Positions 1-9,212 of a stretch of 64,000 bases of DNA are shown in pieces. The notes under the pieces were generated by a model, which was given only the letters and a program-made list of their open reading frames with translations, searched no databases and was not told the origin of the DNA. A program made the translations under genes and the position numbers. Numbering within the stretch: position 1 is the first letter of the stretch; every line of letters begins with the position of its first letter. The DNA lies in assembly GCF_001316245.1 (NCBI RefSeq), contig NZ_BBDM01000014.1, positions 1 through 64,000 on the forward strand, in the 5' to 3' direction. The stretch is from Vulcanisaeta sp. JCM 14467. GTDB lineage: Archaea; Thermoproteota; Thermoprotei; Thermoproteales; Thermocladiaceae.

Positions 1-1
1 C

Positions 2-492
2 AACCTAGCCAGGGCAATGATCAACGTCTTGCCACCAATCCTCAAGGACATCCTCGGCGCGTTATCATTCGAGAAGTGGAACAACCTAAGGAGAATCGCC
101 GAGATGGAGGTAAAGTATAGGAGAGGCGAGATGCAAGTGGATGTAGCCGGCTATAAGTTCACGGTGAGCGTTCGGGGAACACCATTGTATTAGAGCATAA
201 GGTTAGGGATGATGTTGAGGCTAGGAGGGTCGTTAATGCGTTGAGGGCGAGGTACGGTGACGAATTCGCCGTTAACATCCATAAAAGTGGTAGGTATAGG
301 GTTGTGGCAATTCCAGCGTACATATTCGAGAAGTATGATGATATCAAGGCACAGGTCATTGAGGTGTTGTGCAGGAGGCTCGGGAAAACGAAGGATGAGG
401 GAAAAAGACAGAACATAATCATGATACTAAGGCGCTTAGCACCCACAGGGGCCGCGATGACTCGTCTTCCTTCATGTGCAATAGCCGCATGA
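2..492 (+). pseudogene. PaRep2b C-terminal fragment, frame-broken
   Basis: The window opens inside a gene whose product closely matches the C-terminal 160 or so residues of the PaRep2b protein at 44009-45623 (shared stretches include ARAMINVLPP, FEKW-NLRRIAEME and EKYDDIK-QVIEVL). The reading frame starting at base 2 ends at a stop near 190. The homology resumes in another frame from about 180 (TIVLEHKVRDDVEARRVVNALRARYG) and runs to 492, where it keeps the family tail RRLAPT. One indel near 177-183 explains the break, so this is either a decayed copy or a sequencing error in an intact one. The 5' end lies outside the window. PaRep2b is a multicopy family of unknown function in Thermoproteales genomes. 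Confidence 0.75.
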
Positions 493-650
493 TTAATGTG
501 TCTTGGTAACGAATTAGCCCTTCCTGCAACTTACTAACTGAGTTTTATTTTTACGCATATACGATAGCCTATGAAGATAAGAAGCATGACCAGCCTTTAA
601 TACTCAAATACCCCTAAACCATCAGTAACTAGGTATTTTATTCAGCAATA

Positions 651-1372
651 TTAAATTGTGCCATACCTCCTCATTATGCCTAGTAACTCATCGACATGCT
701 TAACGACTTGGTCCTTAATCCTCGGCAGTAAATTAGCGAGTTGGCTGCCCAGTCTATTCATGTCCCTTGCCTGGGATAGTATTATCATTGATGATGGGGA
801 CCTAATGTCGACCTTGACGACCACGTCCTCACCAACCCTAACCCTGACAATACCCGTCACCTTACCCTCGGTATAGGTAATGACCTCGATAACACCACCC
901 TCTATGGGCTCGGCAACTAGGTTAAGCGTTATGTTATTACCGCTGTGGGTTACGTAAATTCTATCACTACCTGCAAGGCTAATGCTCGCCTTGCCAAGTC
1001 TCACTGAGTCTAGGATCCTCCTCCACCCATCACCAACAAGCCTGAGATACTCGTCATGATTATTGAGCCTCTTAATTAGGTACTGAATGGGATCCCAGGT
1101 TCAATGTTCTTCGTACTAATATTGACGTTGATCTCACGCCCAATATTGATAATGAGCTCATCGAGCTTATTAAGGAGTTCATTGAAGTAATCCTTATTAT
1201 TGGTAATTATTTGCCTAGCATCGTCACTATTAATCTCCAGTAACCTCTCTTCATAACTACCGTCAGGCCCAACACCAATTATAAAGACGTACTTATCACT
1301 TATTGAGACCTTGGCATTACTTAGTACTCTACCTCCAACATTAACTGAGCCAAGCGGTGTCAGGAACTCCAT
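651..1372 (-). CDS. Unknown conserved-looking protein, one frameshift
   Basis: Two minus-strand frames join into one protein of about 240 residues. The first (from 1372) carries MEFLTPLGSVNVGG and a charged region ending at a stop at 1076; the second continues from about 1095 as TWDPIQYLIKRLNNHDEYLRLVGDGW and runs to 651. The frames cross inside the run CCTGGGATCCC near 1085-1095, consistent with a single-base indel. The protein has no membrane segment or signal peptide. Its pattern is beta-rich, with short strands such as KYVFIIGVG and VIEVITYTEGKVTGIVRVRVG, then a helical C-terminus. I do not recognise the family. It is divergent from the short-chain dehydrogenase starting at 1430, and only about 57 bases separate the two starts. 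Confidence 0.6.
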
Positions 1373-1429
1373 TTATTATTACATGGTTGATTTAATCCTT
1401 ATAAATGCTTGGGCGAGGTCTATGTTCGT

Positions 1430-2190
1430 ATGGGCGAGTTCAGCAATAAGGTGGTCCTGGTCACAGGTGGCACCCGCGGTATTGGTAGGGCCATTGCGAG
1501 GCATTCCTTAAAGAGGGCGCCAGGGTTGCGGTTACCTACGTTAGTAGGGATGATAAGGCGAGGGAACTCGAGAAGATGGGCATACTAGCCATTAAGTGCG
1601 ATGTGGCGAGTAGGGATGAGGTTAGGAGGGCTGCGGAGATAGTCAGTAGCAAGCTTGGTGATGTTGACATCCTCGTTAATAACGCTGGGGTCATGTACCT
1701 AATGCCCTTTGAATCATACAATGAGGAGTTGTTTGACAGGATGTTCGCAATTAACGTCAAGGGCATTATATACACGACACTCGAGTTTCTACCCCAGTTA
1801 AAGAGGACGAGGGGGGTCATAATTAACATAGCCTCAAACGCAGGCATTGGCACGGCCTTCGAGGGAACTACCTATTACGCAATAACGAAGGCCTCGGTCA
1901 TAATACTGACTAAGCGCATGGCCTTCGAGCTTGGGAAGTATGGTATTAGGGTTAATGCCGTGGCGCCTGGCTGGATCGAGACGGACATGACCACGGCCGG
2001 TAGGGCTCCCGAGGAGGTTGAGAAGACAAAGGCCCTAGTTAGGTCGAGAACGATGCTGAGTACGACAGGTATACCTGAGGATATAGCCAACGTGGTTCTC
2101 TTCTTAGCCAGCGAAAGGGCTAGGTACATAACTGGCCAGACCATAGTGGCTGATGGCGGTAGGATTGATTACCTAACCCACGGTATCTAA
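1430..2190 (+). CDS. Short-chain dehydrogenase/reductase, one frameshift
   Basis: This is a classical SDR oxidoreductase with a Rossmann fold. The N-terminal NAD(P) motif TGGTRGIG lies about 14 residues from the ATG at 1430, followed by DVA near the adenine pocket, NNAG, and the catalytic TYYAITK (Tyr-x3-Lys). The C-terminal part has GWIETDM and the TGQTIVADGG end typical of FabG-like enzymes. The start frame breaks at 1500-1501, where GAGGCATT would read through as ARAFLKEGARV if one more G were present. With that base restored the length is about 253 residues, normal for the family. The substrate cannot be told from sequence. The start has a short leader after a TATA-like TTTATAAATG region at about 1396-1406. 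Confidence 0.85.
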
Positions 2191-2233
2191 CACGAATTAC
2201 TTAATAACCTCCCAATTTCTTAATCTTAAAATC

Positions 2234-3924
2234 ATGGGCCTAACATTCGCTGAGTACTACGTATTGGCAGTACTCACGCTGGCAATAGTGTTGTTATTAA
2301 TGCACATTGTCAGGTACGACGTGGTTGGGCTCCTCGTGATGGCACTACTAATCATTGGCGGTATAATCAGCCCGGGAAGGCCCTGGCATTTATTGGTTCA
2401 ACCACGGTCGTGGTGCTCGGCAGCATAATGATCATCAGCAAGGCCCTCGAGGAGTCCGGATTCCTCGATAGGTTAGCTGAGGAGCTAGATAAGGTACTTA
2501 GGAATGAGTACCTACTCCTAATCGTGGTATTACTCATTATTTCACTGTCCTCGGGCTTCATGAGTGACGTAGCCCTGGTCTCCATATTCATCCCATTCAT
2601 GTATGCGGTATCGAGGAACCATAACAAGAGGTTATCCAAGTACCTGCTACCCCTGTCCTATGCCGCGATTGTTGGTGGTAGGTATACGATCTTTGGGACC
2701 AGCACGAACCTAGTAATTGACCAGCTTTGGTTTGAGAGGTTTGGTAAGTACTTGTCTGTGTTTCAGTTCTTAAATATTGGACTTGCGATAGTATTTGCAA
2801 GCATACCCGCACTTCTACTCATATACTTATTACTGCCGAATAGGGAGAGCGTGGTCACCAGCGTTGATGATTTGAAGATTGGTGAGTACGTGGTTGAGGC
2901 CCAGGTCGGTGAGGACTGCGAGTTGGTTGGTAAGACTAGGCGTGAGGTGGAGAGGGAGTACGGCATTAGGATAAGGTCCATATTACCTAGGAGACTATCC
3001 AGGACTGGGAGGATACACGTAGGGACCACGTTAATCATGGAGGTCCCAGTGGATAAACTACCAGTGATATCATCAATAAAGGGGCTTAAACTGGCATCAG
3101 AGTCTGAGCAGGTTGAGGGTAAGGAGGTGGTTGAGGCATTGATAACGAGCTCCTCGCCGATCATTAACTACACAATATCCGACTTAGACGTGTTGAGTAA
3201 GTACGGTGTTAGGATCGTGGGAATCTCCGCAGGTAATAGGAGGATTTATGGCAGGATATCCCACGTAACCCTTAGGCCAGGCGACGCACTACTCCTAATG
3301 GGTAGTGAAGAGAGCATTGCGAAATTCATGGGTGATTACGGCCTCGTACCCCTCAGAACCAGGGGTGCCAGGTTATTCGATGCTAAGAAGGGCGCCGCGT
3401 CAATAATCGTGCTCATGGGAGCCACCATAGCATCACTACTCGGAGTCAACATAGCATTGGCATTCCTCACGGGGGTCATTGCGCTAATGCTCAGTGGCGC
3501 CGTTAATTATAGGAGGATTTACCAATACATTGATTGGCCAGTCCTAATATTCATAGCGTCCTTCCTATCCCTGGGCTACGCAATGAGTAGTAGTGGTTTG
3601 TCAATGGCCATAGCTAATGTACTCCCTAAGTCCCTGATAGTCCTGTTCGTAATAACAGCACTTATGGCGAACTTCGTGAATAACGTGAGTGCGGCGACTA
3701 TAATGACGCCAGTAGCCCTGACCTACCCAAACCCGTTACTCGCTGTTACCGTGGTTGCCATGGCCTCAACAACCACATTCCTCACACCCTTCAGCCACCC
3801 AGCAAACCTCCTTGTGTATAACCCAGGGAATTACAGGCCCAGGGATTACCTAGCAATGGGTGCGATCCTCCTAATCATTGCCTTACTCATCACGGCCATA
3901 TTCACCCACACGATTCAAATCTAA
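2234..3924 (+). CDS. DASS/SLC13-type ion transporter with TrkA-C domains, one frameshift
   Basis: The product is a polytopic membrane transporter of about 563 residues. It has the divalent anion/sodium symporter (DASS, ArsB/NhaD-like) layout: N-terminal helices with the GTSTNLVI hairpin motif, a cytoplasmic insert of roughly 200 residues made of two TrkA-C (RCK_C) regulatory modules (VVEAQVGEDCELVGK and the second near PGDALLLMG), then C-terminal helices with the FVNNVSAATIMTPVA motif. The frame breaks near 2371 in AGCCCGGG; one extra C restores PGKALAFIGSTTVVVLGSIM. DASS proteins with this insert move sulfate, dicarboxylates or similar anions with sodium or protons. The actual substrate is unknown. 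Its start follows the SDR by 43 bases, so the two could be co-transcribed. Confidence 0.8.
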
Positions 3925-3980
3925 GTGTCAACCCGCATTGCTTCTTATAAAGTCATTGATTTATGATGCAACGAGTAAGC

Positions 3981-4011
3981 TTTATAAGTTAGATATCTAT
4001 TTCGATATCGA
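3981..4011 (+). promoter_or_regulatory. TATA box and palindrome upstream of the 4017 gene
   Basis: TTTATAA at 3981-3987 is placed as expected for an archaeal TATA box feeding a nearly leaderless transcript of the gene at 4017. The perfect 10-base palindrome TCGATATCGA (4002-4011) lies over the predicted transcription start, a usual place for a repressor operator. The operator role is inferred. Confidence 0.45.
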
Positions 4012-4016
4012 TAAAT

Positions 4017-4684
4017 ATGAAGGTCGTAACAGCGCCCGGCCCGGTCTCGTACCCACTAATACTTGCGACCAGGGAGTATAGGGACTTAGACCTGGTCTTT
4101 GGGAAGGGTAATGAGGAGGGTAGTGCCTATGCTATTGCAGATTCCTTAACATCACTTGTTAGGAGTGGTTTAAGGGTTGATATTGTGACTGTAAGGAGAT
4201 TAATGTTTGTATACCCTGAATTAAGGGGACCTAGGATAGCCGTTTGGAGACGTGGTAGCGCAGCCGACGTGTTAATCAGGGCTTTGTTAGATAAGGTGGG
4301 TTTAACGGCTGAGCTTGTTTATGCTGATGATTGTACTCAGTACTTAACACGCTCAATAACGGCTCAGTACAAAGTGCCGTATTGAACCTAGGGGTCCCTG
4401 AGCATAAAGGTGAGTTTCTCGAGGATTTAATTGGTGCGCCAGGGGCTTGCGGTGCCCAGATTAATGGCGATCCTCAGTATTTCATTGATGTATATAAGGC
4501 TGGGATTAAGGCTGCTAAGAAGGATTTAGCGAGTACCGTTGATTACGTGGCTAGTAAATTACCGATAAGGTTGCCGAGGGAGTTCATTAGGAACATCCTT
4601 GCCAGGGTGGAGTATGGAATTTATAGCCCGGGTAATTACCGGGAGTTTGTAGAAATCGTTAGGAGGTACGGTGGTAAGGAGTGA
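4017..4684 (+). CDS. DUF3834-like, solute-binding-protein-like, one frameshift
   Basis: About 222 residues begin MKVVTAPGPVSYPLILA and resemble the archaeal DUF3834 group, which is considered related to substrate-binding proteins (SsuA/NMT1-like fold). The first frame ends at 4385. The continuing frame (YSVLNTLNNGSVQSAVLNLG) is joined if GATGATTGTAC near 4338 carries one more T. The C-terminal part (DYVASKLPIRLPREFIRNIL, EFVEIVRRYG) is helical. No signal peptide or lipobox is visible, so it may act in the cytosol, or the family label may mislead. Its stop overlaps the GTG start of the MFS transporter by 4 bases, indicating translational coupling and a shared transport or sensing task. The family call is from memory of conserved motifs and is moderate. 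Confidence 0.55.
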
Positions 4685-5850
4685 CGAGGAGTCAATATCT
4701 AGGGTTGCTTCAGGCGATTTCCGTAATAGTACCCCTTACCATAGCCATTAGGGCATCGAATAATATGTTACTCACCACAATACCGCTATTGGCTAGGTAT
4801 AACTTTCAATTCAACAACACGCTAGTCGGCATCCTATCGGCCCTAGTCTCGTTAATGACCTTCCTAAGTAGTGGTCTAATAAACTCGAGGTTGAGGGCGT
4901 GCACTAGGAGAATAGCCTTCATAGCATCATCGGCTACCTACGCAGCCGTGTTTCCACTGTTTTGGTTATCATCACCAATAACGATCTGGATATTATCCGC
5001 AGCCGCAGGCTTCGTGCTGGGCTTCCTAATGCCCAACGTAATAACCTCAGCAAGCCTACTGCCAGACAGGAGAACCAGGGAGAGACTACTCAATATATAC
5101 ACGCTGTCCCTAAGCATAAGCCTGATCCTGGGCCCTGCCATTGAGTCATTAATACTTAAGTACTACGGGCTTAGGGAGTCCTTCCTATTCTTCACGGTAT
5201 TCCCAATCCTGGCCCTCGCTATAGCGCCCTTCGTTAAATTCCCCGAGGAGAATATGGCAGGCGATTCTGTAGTGAGCACGTCCACGGTCATTTCGAACCC
5301 AGGTTTCATAGCCGCCATCCTAAACATAGCCACCTACAACGTGGTCTTCTCATTCCTAATGGCCTTCGGCGGCATATATGCCAGGACACATTTAACTTAA
5401 GCTACTCAATGGTTGAGGTATTATTCTCGCTATTTTTCGTGACATCCTTCCTGGGTAGGCTATACCTATCGATAAGACCCGCCGAAAGACTATGGCCCTA
5501 CATGGCTAGTGCGGTCACAATGACCGTGGTTGGCGTGTTGATCATAGTCCTCACGGACAACCCACTGATCTACGCAACAGCCTTATTAATACTGGGTATA
5601 CCCACGGAACCACCTACCCACTCTCCGTGGTCTCCATATCCAGGGCCTTCAAGCCGCAGCATAGGAATGCCGCGAATAGCCTATCTTCTCATTCATGATG
5701 CTCATAGGAATTGTGATGCCCACAATAACGGGTTACATAGCCGACCTAATCGGTATTAGGAATACCTTCATCGTACTAATACCGCCCGTAATAATTGCAT
5801 TAATACTCCTGAGGAGGTACGTGAGGGCTGTTGATAAGCCACGAGATTAA
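4681..5850 (+). CDS. MFS-type transporter, three frame breaks
   Basis: This is a 12-helix-style major facilitator protein, about 390 residues once repaired. The GTG start at 4681 overlaps the upstream stop by 4 bases. Hydrophobic segments run from IVPLTIAIRASNNML through SLSISLILGPAIESLI and SFLMAFGGIYA. The frame breaks at about 5393 (one more T gives ARTHFNLSYSMVEVLF), near 5600 (continuing TYPLSVVSISRAFKPQHRNAA) and near 5690 (continuing FSFMMLIGIVMPTITGYIADLIG), and ends in RRYVRAVDKPRD at 5850. All segments align into one membrane protein, so I treat the breaks as errors. The substrate is unknown. Coupling to the binding-protein-like gene is unusual for MFS members, which normally need no binding protein. 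Confidence 0.75.
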
Positions 5851-5904
5851 ACCCAATTAAGGGACAAGGGACATGATTTTAAGTCAAGTCCTCCAGGTGT
5901 TATT

Positions 5905-6603
5905 ATGGTGAGTTTATTCGTAATTAGGAGACCGGATGTTGAGGGTGTCTTTGTTAGGAGGTTGAACAGGTTCGTTGGTGTTGGCGTCATTAACGGTAAG
6001 GAGGAGTTCGTGCACATTCATGACCCAGGTAGGTTAACGGAGCTGCTTAAGCCCGGCGTTAGGTTCTTCGCCTACTCAAAGTCCACGGGTAAGACAAGGT
6101 TTTACCTAACGGCCGTTGACCTAGGCAATGAATTAGTCCTTGTGAACTCCGCGATACATAATGCCATTGCTTCCTGGCTCATTAAGAATGGTTATGTATT
6201 AAGTGGTTATGAGGTGGTTAGGAAGGAGCCCGTCTTTGGCAGTGGTAGGTTCGACCTACTACTCAAGTCGCCAAGTAATGATTATGCCCTAGTCGAGGTT
6301 AAGGGCGTAACGCTGGAGGAGGGTGGGGTCGCCAAATTCCCCGATGCACCGACGGTACGTGGTGCAAGGCACATGCGTGAGTTAGCCAGGGCAGTGGAGC
6401 TTGGTTATGAGGCCTACGTACTCTTCCTCGTGCTTAGGTCAGGGGCGTCGATCTTCATGCCTAATACGGCGCTTGACCCAAAATTCTCGGAGTCGCTTAG
6501 GTACGCCATTGAGCATGGGGTTAGAGCCATAGCCTATAAGCTAATACTGACCAGGGACTGGGCATTAATGCCGGTGGGTCAGCTCGAGGTTAGGATTTAT
6601 TAG
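5905..6603 (+). CDS. sfsA: SfsA family DNA-binding/nuclease-like protein
   Basis: This intact protein of 232 residues has the sugar fermentation stimulation protein A signature. An N-terminal OB-like part (VFVRRLNRFVGVGVINGKEEFVHIHDPGRL) is followed by a PD-(D/E)xK-like core: SGRFDLLL, then LVEVKGVTL, then the FPDAPTVRGARHMREL motif that is diagnostic of SfsA. The Asp of RFD and the Glu-x-Lys of VEVK are in place for metal binding. E. coli SfsA was described as a regulator of maltose genes, but the archaeal role is unknown and the nuclease-like core suggests work on nucleic acid. Length matches the family. It is a single gene with its own short leader, between the MFS gene and the convergent gatD. 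Confidence 0.9.
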   Translation: MVSLFVIRRPDVEGVFVRRLNRFVGVGVINGKEEFVHIHDPGRLTELLKPGVRFFAYSKSTGKTRFYLTAVDLGNELVLVNSAIHNAIASWLIKNGYVLSGYEVVRKEPVFGSGRFDLLLKSPSNDYALVEVKGVTLEEGGVAKFPDAPTVRGARHMRELARAVELGYEAYVLFLVLRSGASIFMPNTALDPKFSESLRYAIEHGVRAIAYKLILTRDWALMPVGQLEVRIY

Positions 6604-6657
6604 TGGTTAGCGAGTGTGAATTCGATCATTAATCGCTCGCTGAAGTGTTCATCGCAA

Positions 6658-8000
6658 TTACCTCCTGGGTAATTCCGGCCCGAGTATGTATGTACCAACA
6701 TCACTCCTTGGGTTTAGCTCCCCAGCCACTGGCGTCAGCATGAGCCTCCTAACCTCACTCAAGTCTCTCGTCTGACCAAGAACCCAGGAAAGTTTAACAA
6801 AGGCAACCTCAGGCAGCATGTCCTCGGCAGGTATCACGCCAAGCTTCATTAGTTCCACGCCCCTCCTATACACGTTCAGGTTCACCCTGCCGAATATTGT
6901 TTGGCTCGTCATAACCACGGGTATCCCACTATCAATAGCCCTCTTTATTGGGTCGAGAAGCTCCTCCCTAACGTGGCCAAACCCCGTACCCTCAATCACA
7001 ATCCCGTGATAACCCCTGTCAATTAGGAAGTGTAGTATCTCAGGGTCCATGCCCGGGTAGAACTTCACCAGGGCCGTCCTCTCATCGAACCTATTCATTA
7101 GTACCGTATCCTCAACCCTAGACCTAGGCGTGTAATTATTTGTGTTCATTACTATCTCAAGCTTATTAATGTCGACGTAGGCCACGGCCTATCATTAATG
7201 CTAATGAAAGTATCCCTCCTGGAGGTATGCATCTTCCTAACTCGCGTCCCCCTGTGAACAGCTATTAAGCCGTCATTAGTCGATGCATGCATTACTATGT
7301 AGGAGCCCGCGAATGGGACCCTGGCGCCGACTAGGACCGCTGCCAGCATGTTCTCGAAGGCGTCACTAGACGGTCTATCGCTACTCCTTTGTGAACCAAC
7401 TAGGGCTATTGGGCCGGGCGGGTTCCTGATTGCGAAGGATAGGGCGGCTGCCGTGTAGTGCATGGTGTCTGTTCCATGAAGCACCACAACGCCCGAGACC
7501 CCGTCTAGGAACGCCCTGTAGGCGGCCTCGGCAATCTCGGCCCACCTCCTCGGTGTCATGTCCTCGCTGAATATGGCCATTAGGTTGAGGAGCTCCACAT
7601 CAGCTATACCCTTAATCTCCGGGTACATGGCGTAGAGGTCCTCGAGACTAAAGCTTGGGTAAACAGCGCCGGTCCTGTAATCCACCTTGGACATTATGGT
7701 GCCGCCGGTCGCTACAAGCCTAACCCTAGGGAGTCCCGTGGACTCTGCCTTGACGAACTGGCCAATGGGTATGGACACGGCACTCCTCGACTCAACATGC
7801 CCGAGCACCTCCACCCTCTCTATGTTGCTCACGTGGATGCCCACGTTATAGCCATTATCAAGCTTCAGAATAACCACGTTAGGGTCACCAACACCAGGCC
7901 TGGGTAGCACCACACCATCGAGTGTGGTTCCATCCCTTAAATGAGCACGCACAAGGTCAAACTCCTTAATACCTAACTTACTCAATACCTCGCTTGACAC
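6658..8000 (-). CDS. gatD: Glu-tRNA(Gln) amidotransferase subunit D, one frameshift
   Basis: GatD is the asparaginase-like subunit of the archaeal GatDE enzyme, which frees ammonia from glutamine to convert Glu-tRNA(Gln) to Gln-tRNA(Gln). An N-terminal SH3-like/AnsA-accessory domain (to about residue 85) precedes an L-asparaginase core with ATGGTI (catalytic Thr), LHGTDTMHYTA (Thr-Asp pair) and a C-terminal VIEGTGFGHV. Total length about 446 residues fits GatD rather than plain asparaginase (around 330). The frame breaks near 7190; restoring a G in CCGTGGCC joins NDRP to VAYVDINKLEIV. The partner gatE is not in the window. The minus-strand gene ends 55 bases from the convergent end of sfsA. 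Confidence 0.88.
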
Positions 8001-8061
8001 GGTTAAATACGTGAAACCCCGGGTATAAGTGTTTTAAGGCGTGATTATATTAGAACCCTAG

Positions 8062-8364
8062 ATGGTTAAGGCAGTGGGCAGTTTCAAGTATAGGATCAAG
8101 GTGGGTAAGGGTGGTCGGGTCACGATACCCAAGGCCATTAGGGATAATCTCGGAATTAGAGAGGGCGACGAATTAGTAATCGGCATTGAGGATAGTAAGA
8201 TCGTGATTGAGAAGATGGATTTCGATATTAATGAGTTTGATGAAATAATTAGGAGACATTTAGAGACCATAAGGAGTTACCTGCGTATTAAGCCAAGGCT
8301 TGGCGACCTCAGTGGATTGAGTTTAGAGGATGAGTTTGAGGAGGATCTTCATAATAATAGATAA
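8062..8364 (+). CDS. VapB-type antitoxin, AbrB/SpoVT fold
   Basis: This small protein of 100 residues has an N-terminal swapped-hairpin AbrB domain (KYRIKVGKGGRVTIPKAIRDNLGIREGDELVIGI) and a charged C-terminal tail (EDEFEEDLHNN) of the type that plugs a VapC active site. It overlaps the downstream PIN gene by 35 bases, the usual arrangement of an archaeal VapBC module, and probably represses its own promoter. The ATG at 8062 follows a weakly TATA-like TTATATTAG at 8044-8052. Cellular trigger and target RNA are unknown. Confidence 0.88.
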   Translation: MVKAVGSFKYRIKVGKGGRVTIPKAIRDNLGIREGDELVIGIEDSKIVIEKMDFDINEFDEIIRRHLETIRSYLRIKPRLGDLSGLSLEDEFEEDLHNNR

Positions 8365-8752
8365 AGCATTTCTTGACGCAAATGTCGTAATATATTTAAA
8401 TGTTGGTGAGGAAAAGGTGATAAGATTTTTTAAGGATCTTCTAATGAAGAAAGTAAAATTATATACTAACGTGTTAGTGCTTGATGAAGGTATTTATATT
8501 TCGAAGAAAAAGTATGGAATAAAATATGAGGATACCATTAATTTTCTTGACAGTATAATACTAACCTATGTTAATGTACTAAATATTGGCCCTAATGAGT
8601 ATAGGATTGCTAAGAGATACATGAATATCTTAAAACCGTCTGATGCCCTTCATGTAGCAACTATGCTGAGTAATCACATAACAACGATAATAAGTGAAGA
8701 TAGAGATTTCGATAAAATAGATTCAATTAAAAGAGTATGGGTTCAGGATTAA
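8330..8752 (+). CDS. VapC-type PIN-domain toxin RNase
   Basis: This is a PIN domain of about 130-140 residues. Acidic metal ligands are visible in FLDANVVIYL (first Asp), VLDEGIY (second acidic position), PSDALHVATM and SEDRDFD. VapC proteins cleave RNA, often tRNA or rRNA loops, when released from VapB. The ATG at 8330 lies inside vapB; the first conserved residues start only 13 codons later, so the true start could be downstream of it. Base composition is clearly more A/T-rich than the flanking genes (many ATA, AAT and AAA codons), which suggests transfer of the module. It is convergent with the unknown gene ending at 8757. Confidence 0.85.
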   Translation: MSLRRIFIIIDKAFLDANVVIYLNVGEEKVIRFFKDLLMKKVKLYTNVLVLDEGIYISKKKYGIKYEDTINFLDSIILTYVNVLNIGPNEYRIAKRYMNILKPSDALHVATMLSNHITTIISEDRDFDKIDSIKRVWVQD

Positions 8753-8756
8753 CGAA

Positions 8757-9119
8757 TTATTGGGTTACATTTAATAGTATTTTGAAGAGCCTTGTGTCTG
8801 TTTCCGTGGGTTGGCGGGTTATTATTACGTACTTGAGCCTGGACAGTGCGTATTCGCTTAGTAGGCCGAAGCCGTCCATGGATATGCATAGAACCTTGTT
8901 TCCGGCGGCGAGTAGGTAATCGACCTCGGTCTTATCCTTAATGCTCCTTAGCAATACCGTGATGACGCCGTCTAAATGCCTTAGTGAGTCATCGAACTGC
9001 CTGGCGAGTAATAATGCGCACTCGCCGGGTCCTAAATCAATGAGTACCTTATCAAGGTCTGAGTAGTTATTGATCCTGACGATCCTAACCATATCATTAA
9101 TAACCCAGGAGCTCAGCAT
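8757..9119 (-). CDS. Unknown small protein
   Basis: The product has 120 residues beginning MLSSWVINDMVRIVRINNYSDLDKVL. The alternating strands and helices (ECALLLARQF, DGVITVLLRSI, NKVLCISMDG, KYVIITRQP) look like a compact alpha/beta domain, but I do not recognise a family. No membrane segment is present. It ends 4 bases from the convergent vapC stop and is divergent from the formate dehydrogenase operon (start 9213), so its upstream region shares the 93-base divergent promoter. Codon use resembles the chromosomal background. Confidence 0.6.
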   Translation of the reverse strand: MLSSWVINDMVRIVRINNYSDLDKVLIDLGPGECALLLARQFDDSLRHLDGVITVLLRSIKDKTEVDYLLAAGNKVLCISMDGFGLLSEYALSRLKYVIITRQPTETDTRLFKILLNVTQ

Positions 9120-9212
9120 TTAACACCCAATTACTCAAAATAACTAAGCCTAATAACCCACTACACATTACGGTTCCGAAATACCTTTAAAGCCCTGGCA
9201 GGGCTTTCCTAC

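Noticed and set aside
159..446. Antisense ORF of 95 residues opposite the PaRep2b tail
   Set aside because: Composition follows the opposite coding frame and it has no domain; it is a shadow.
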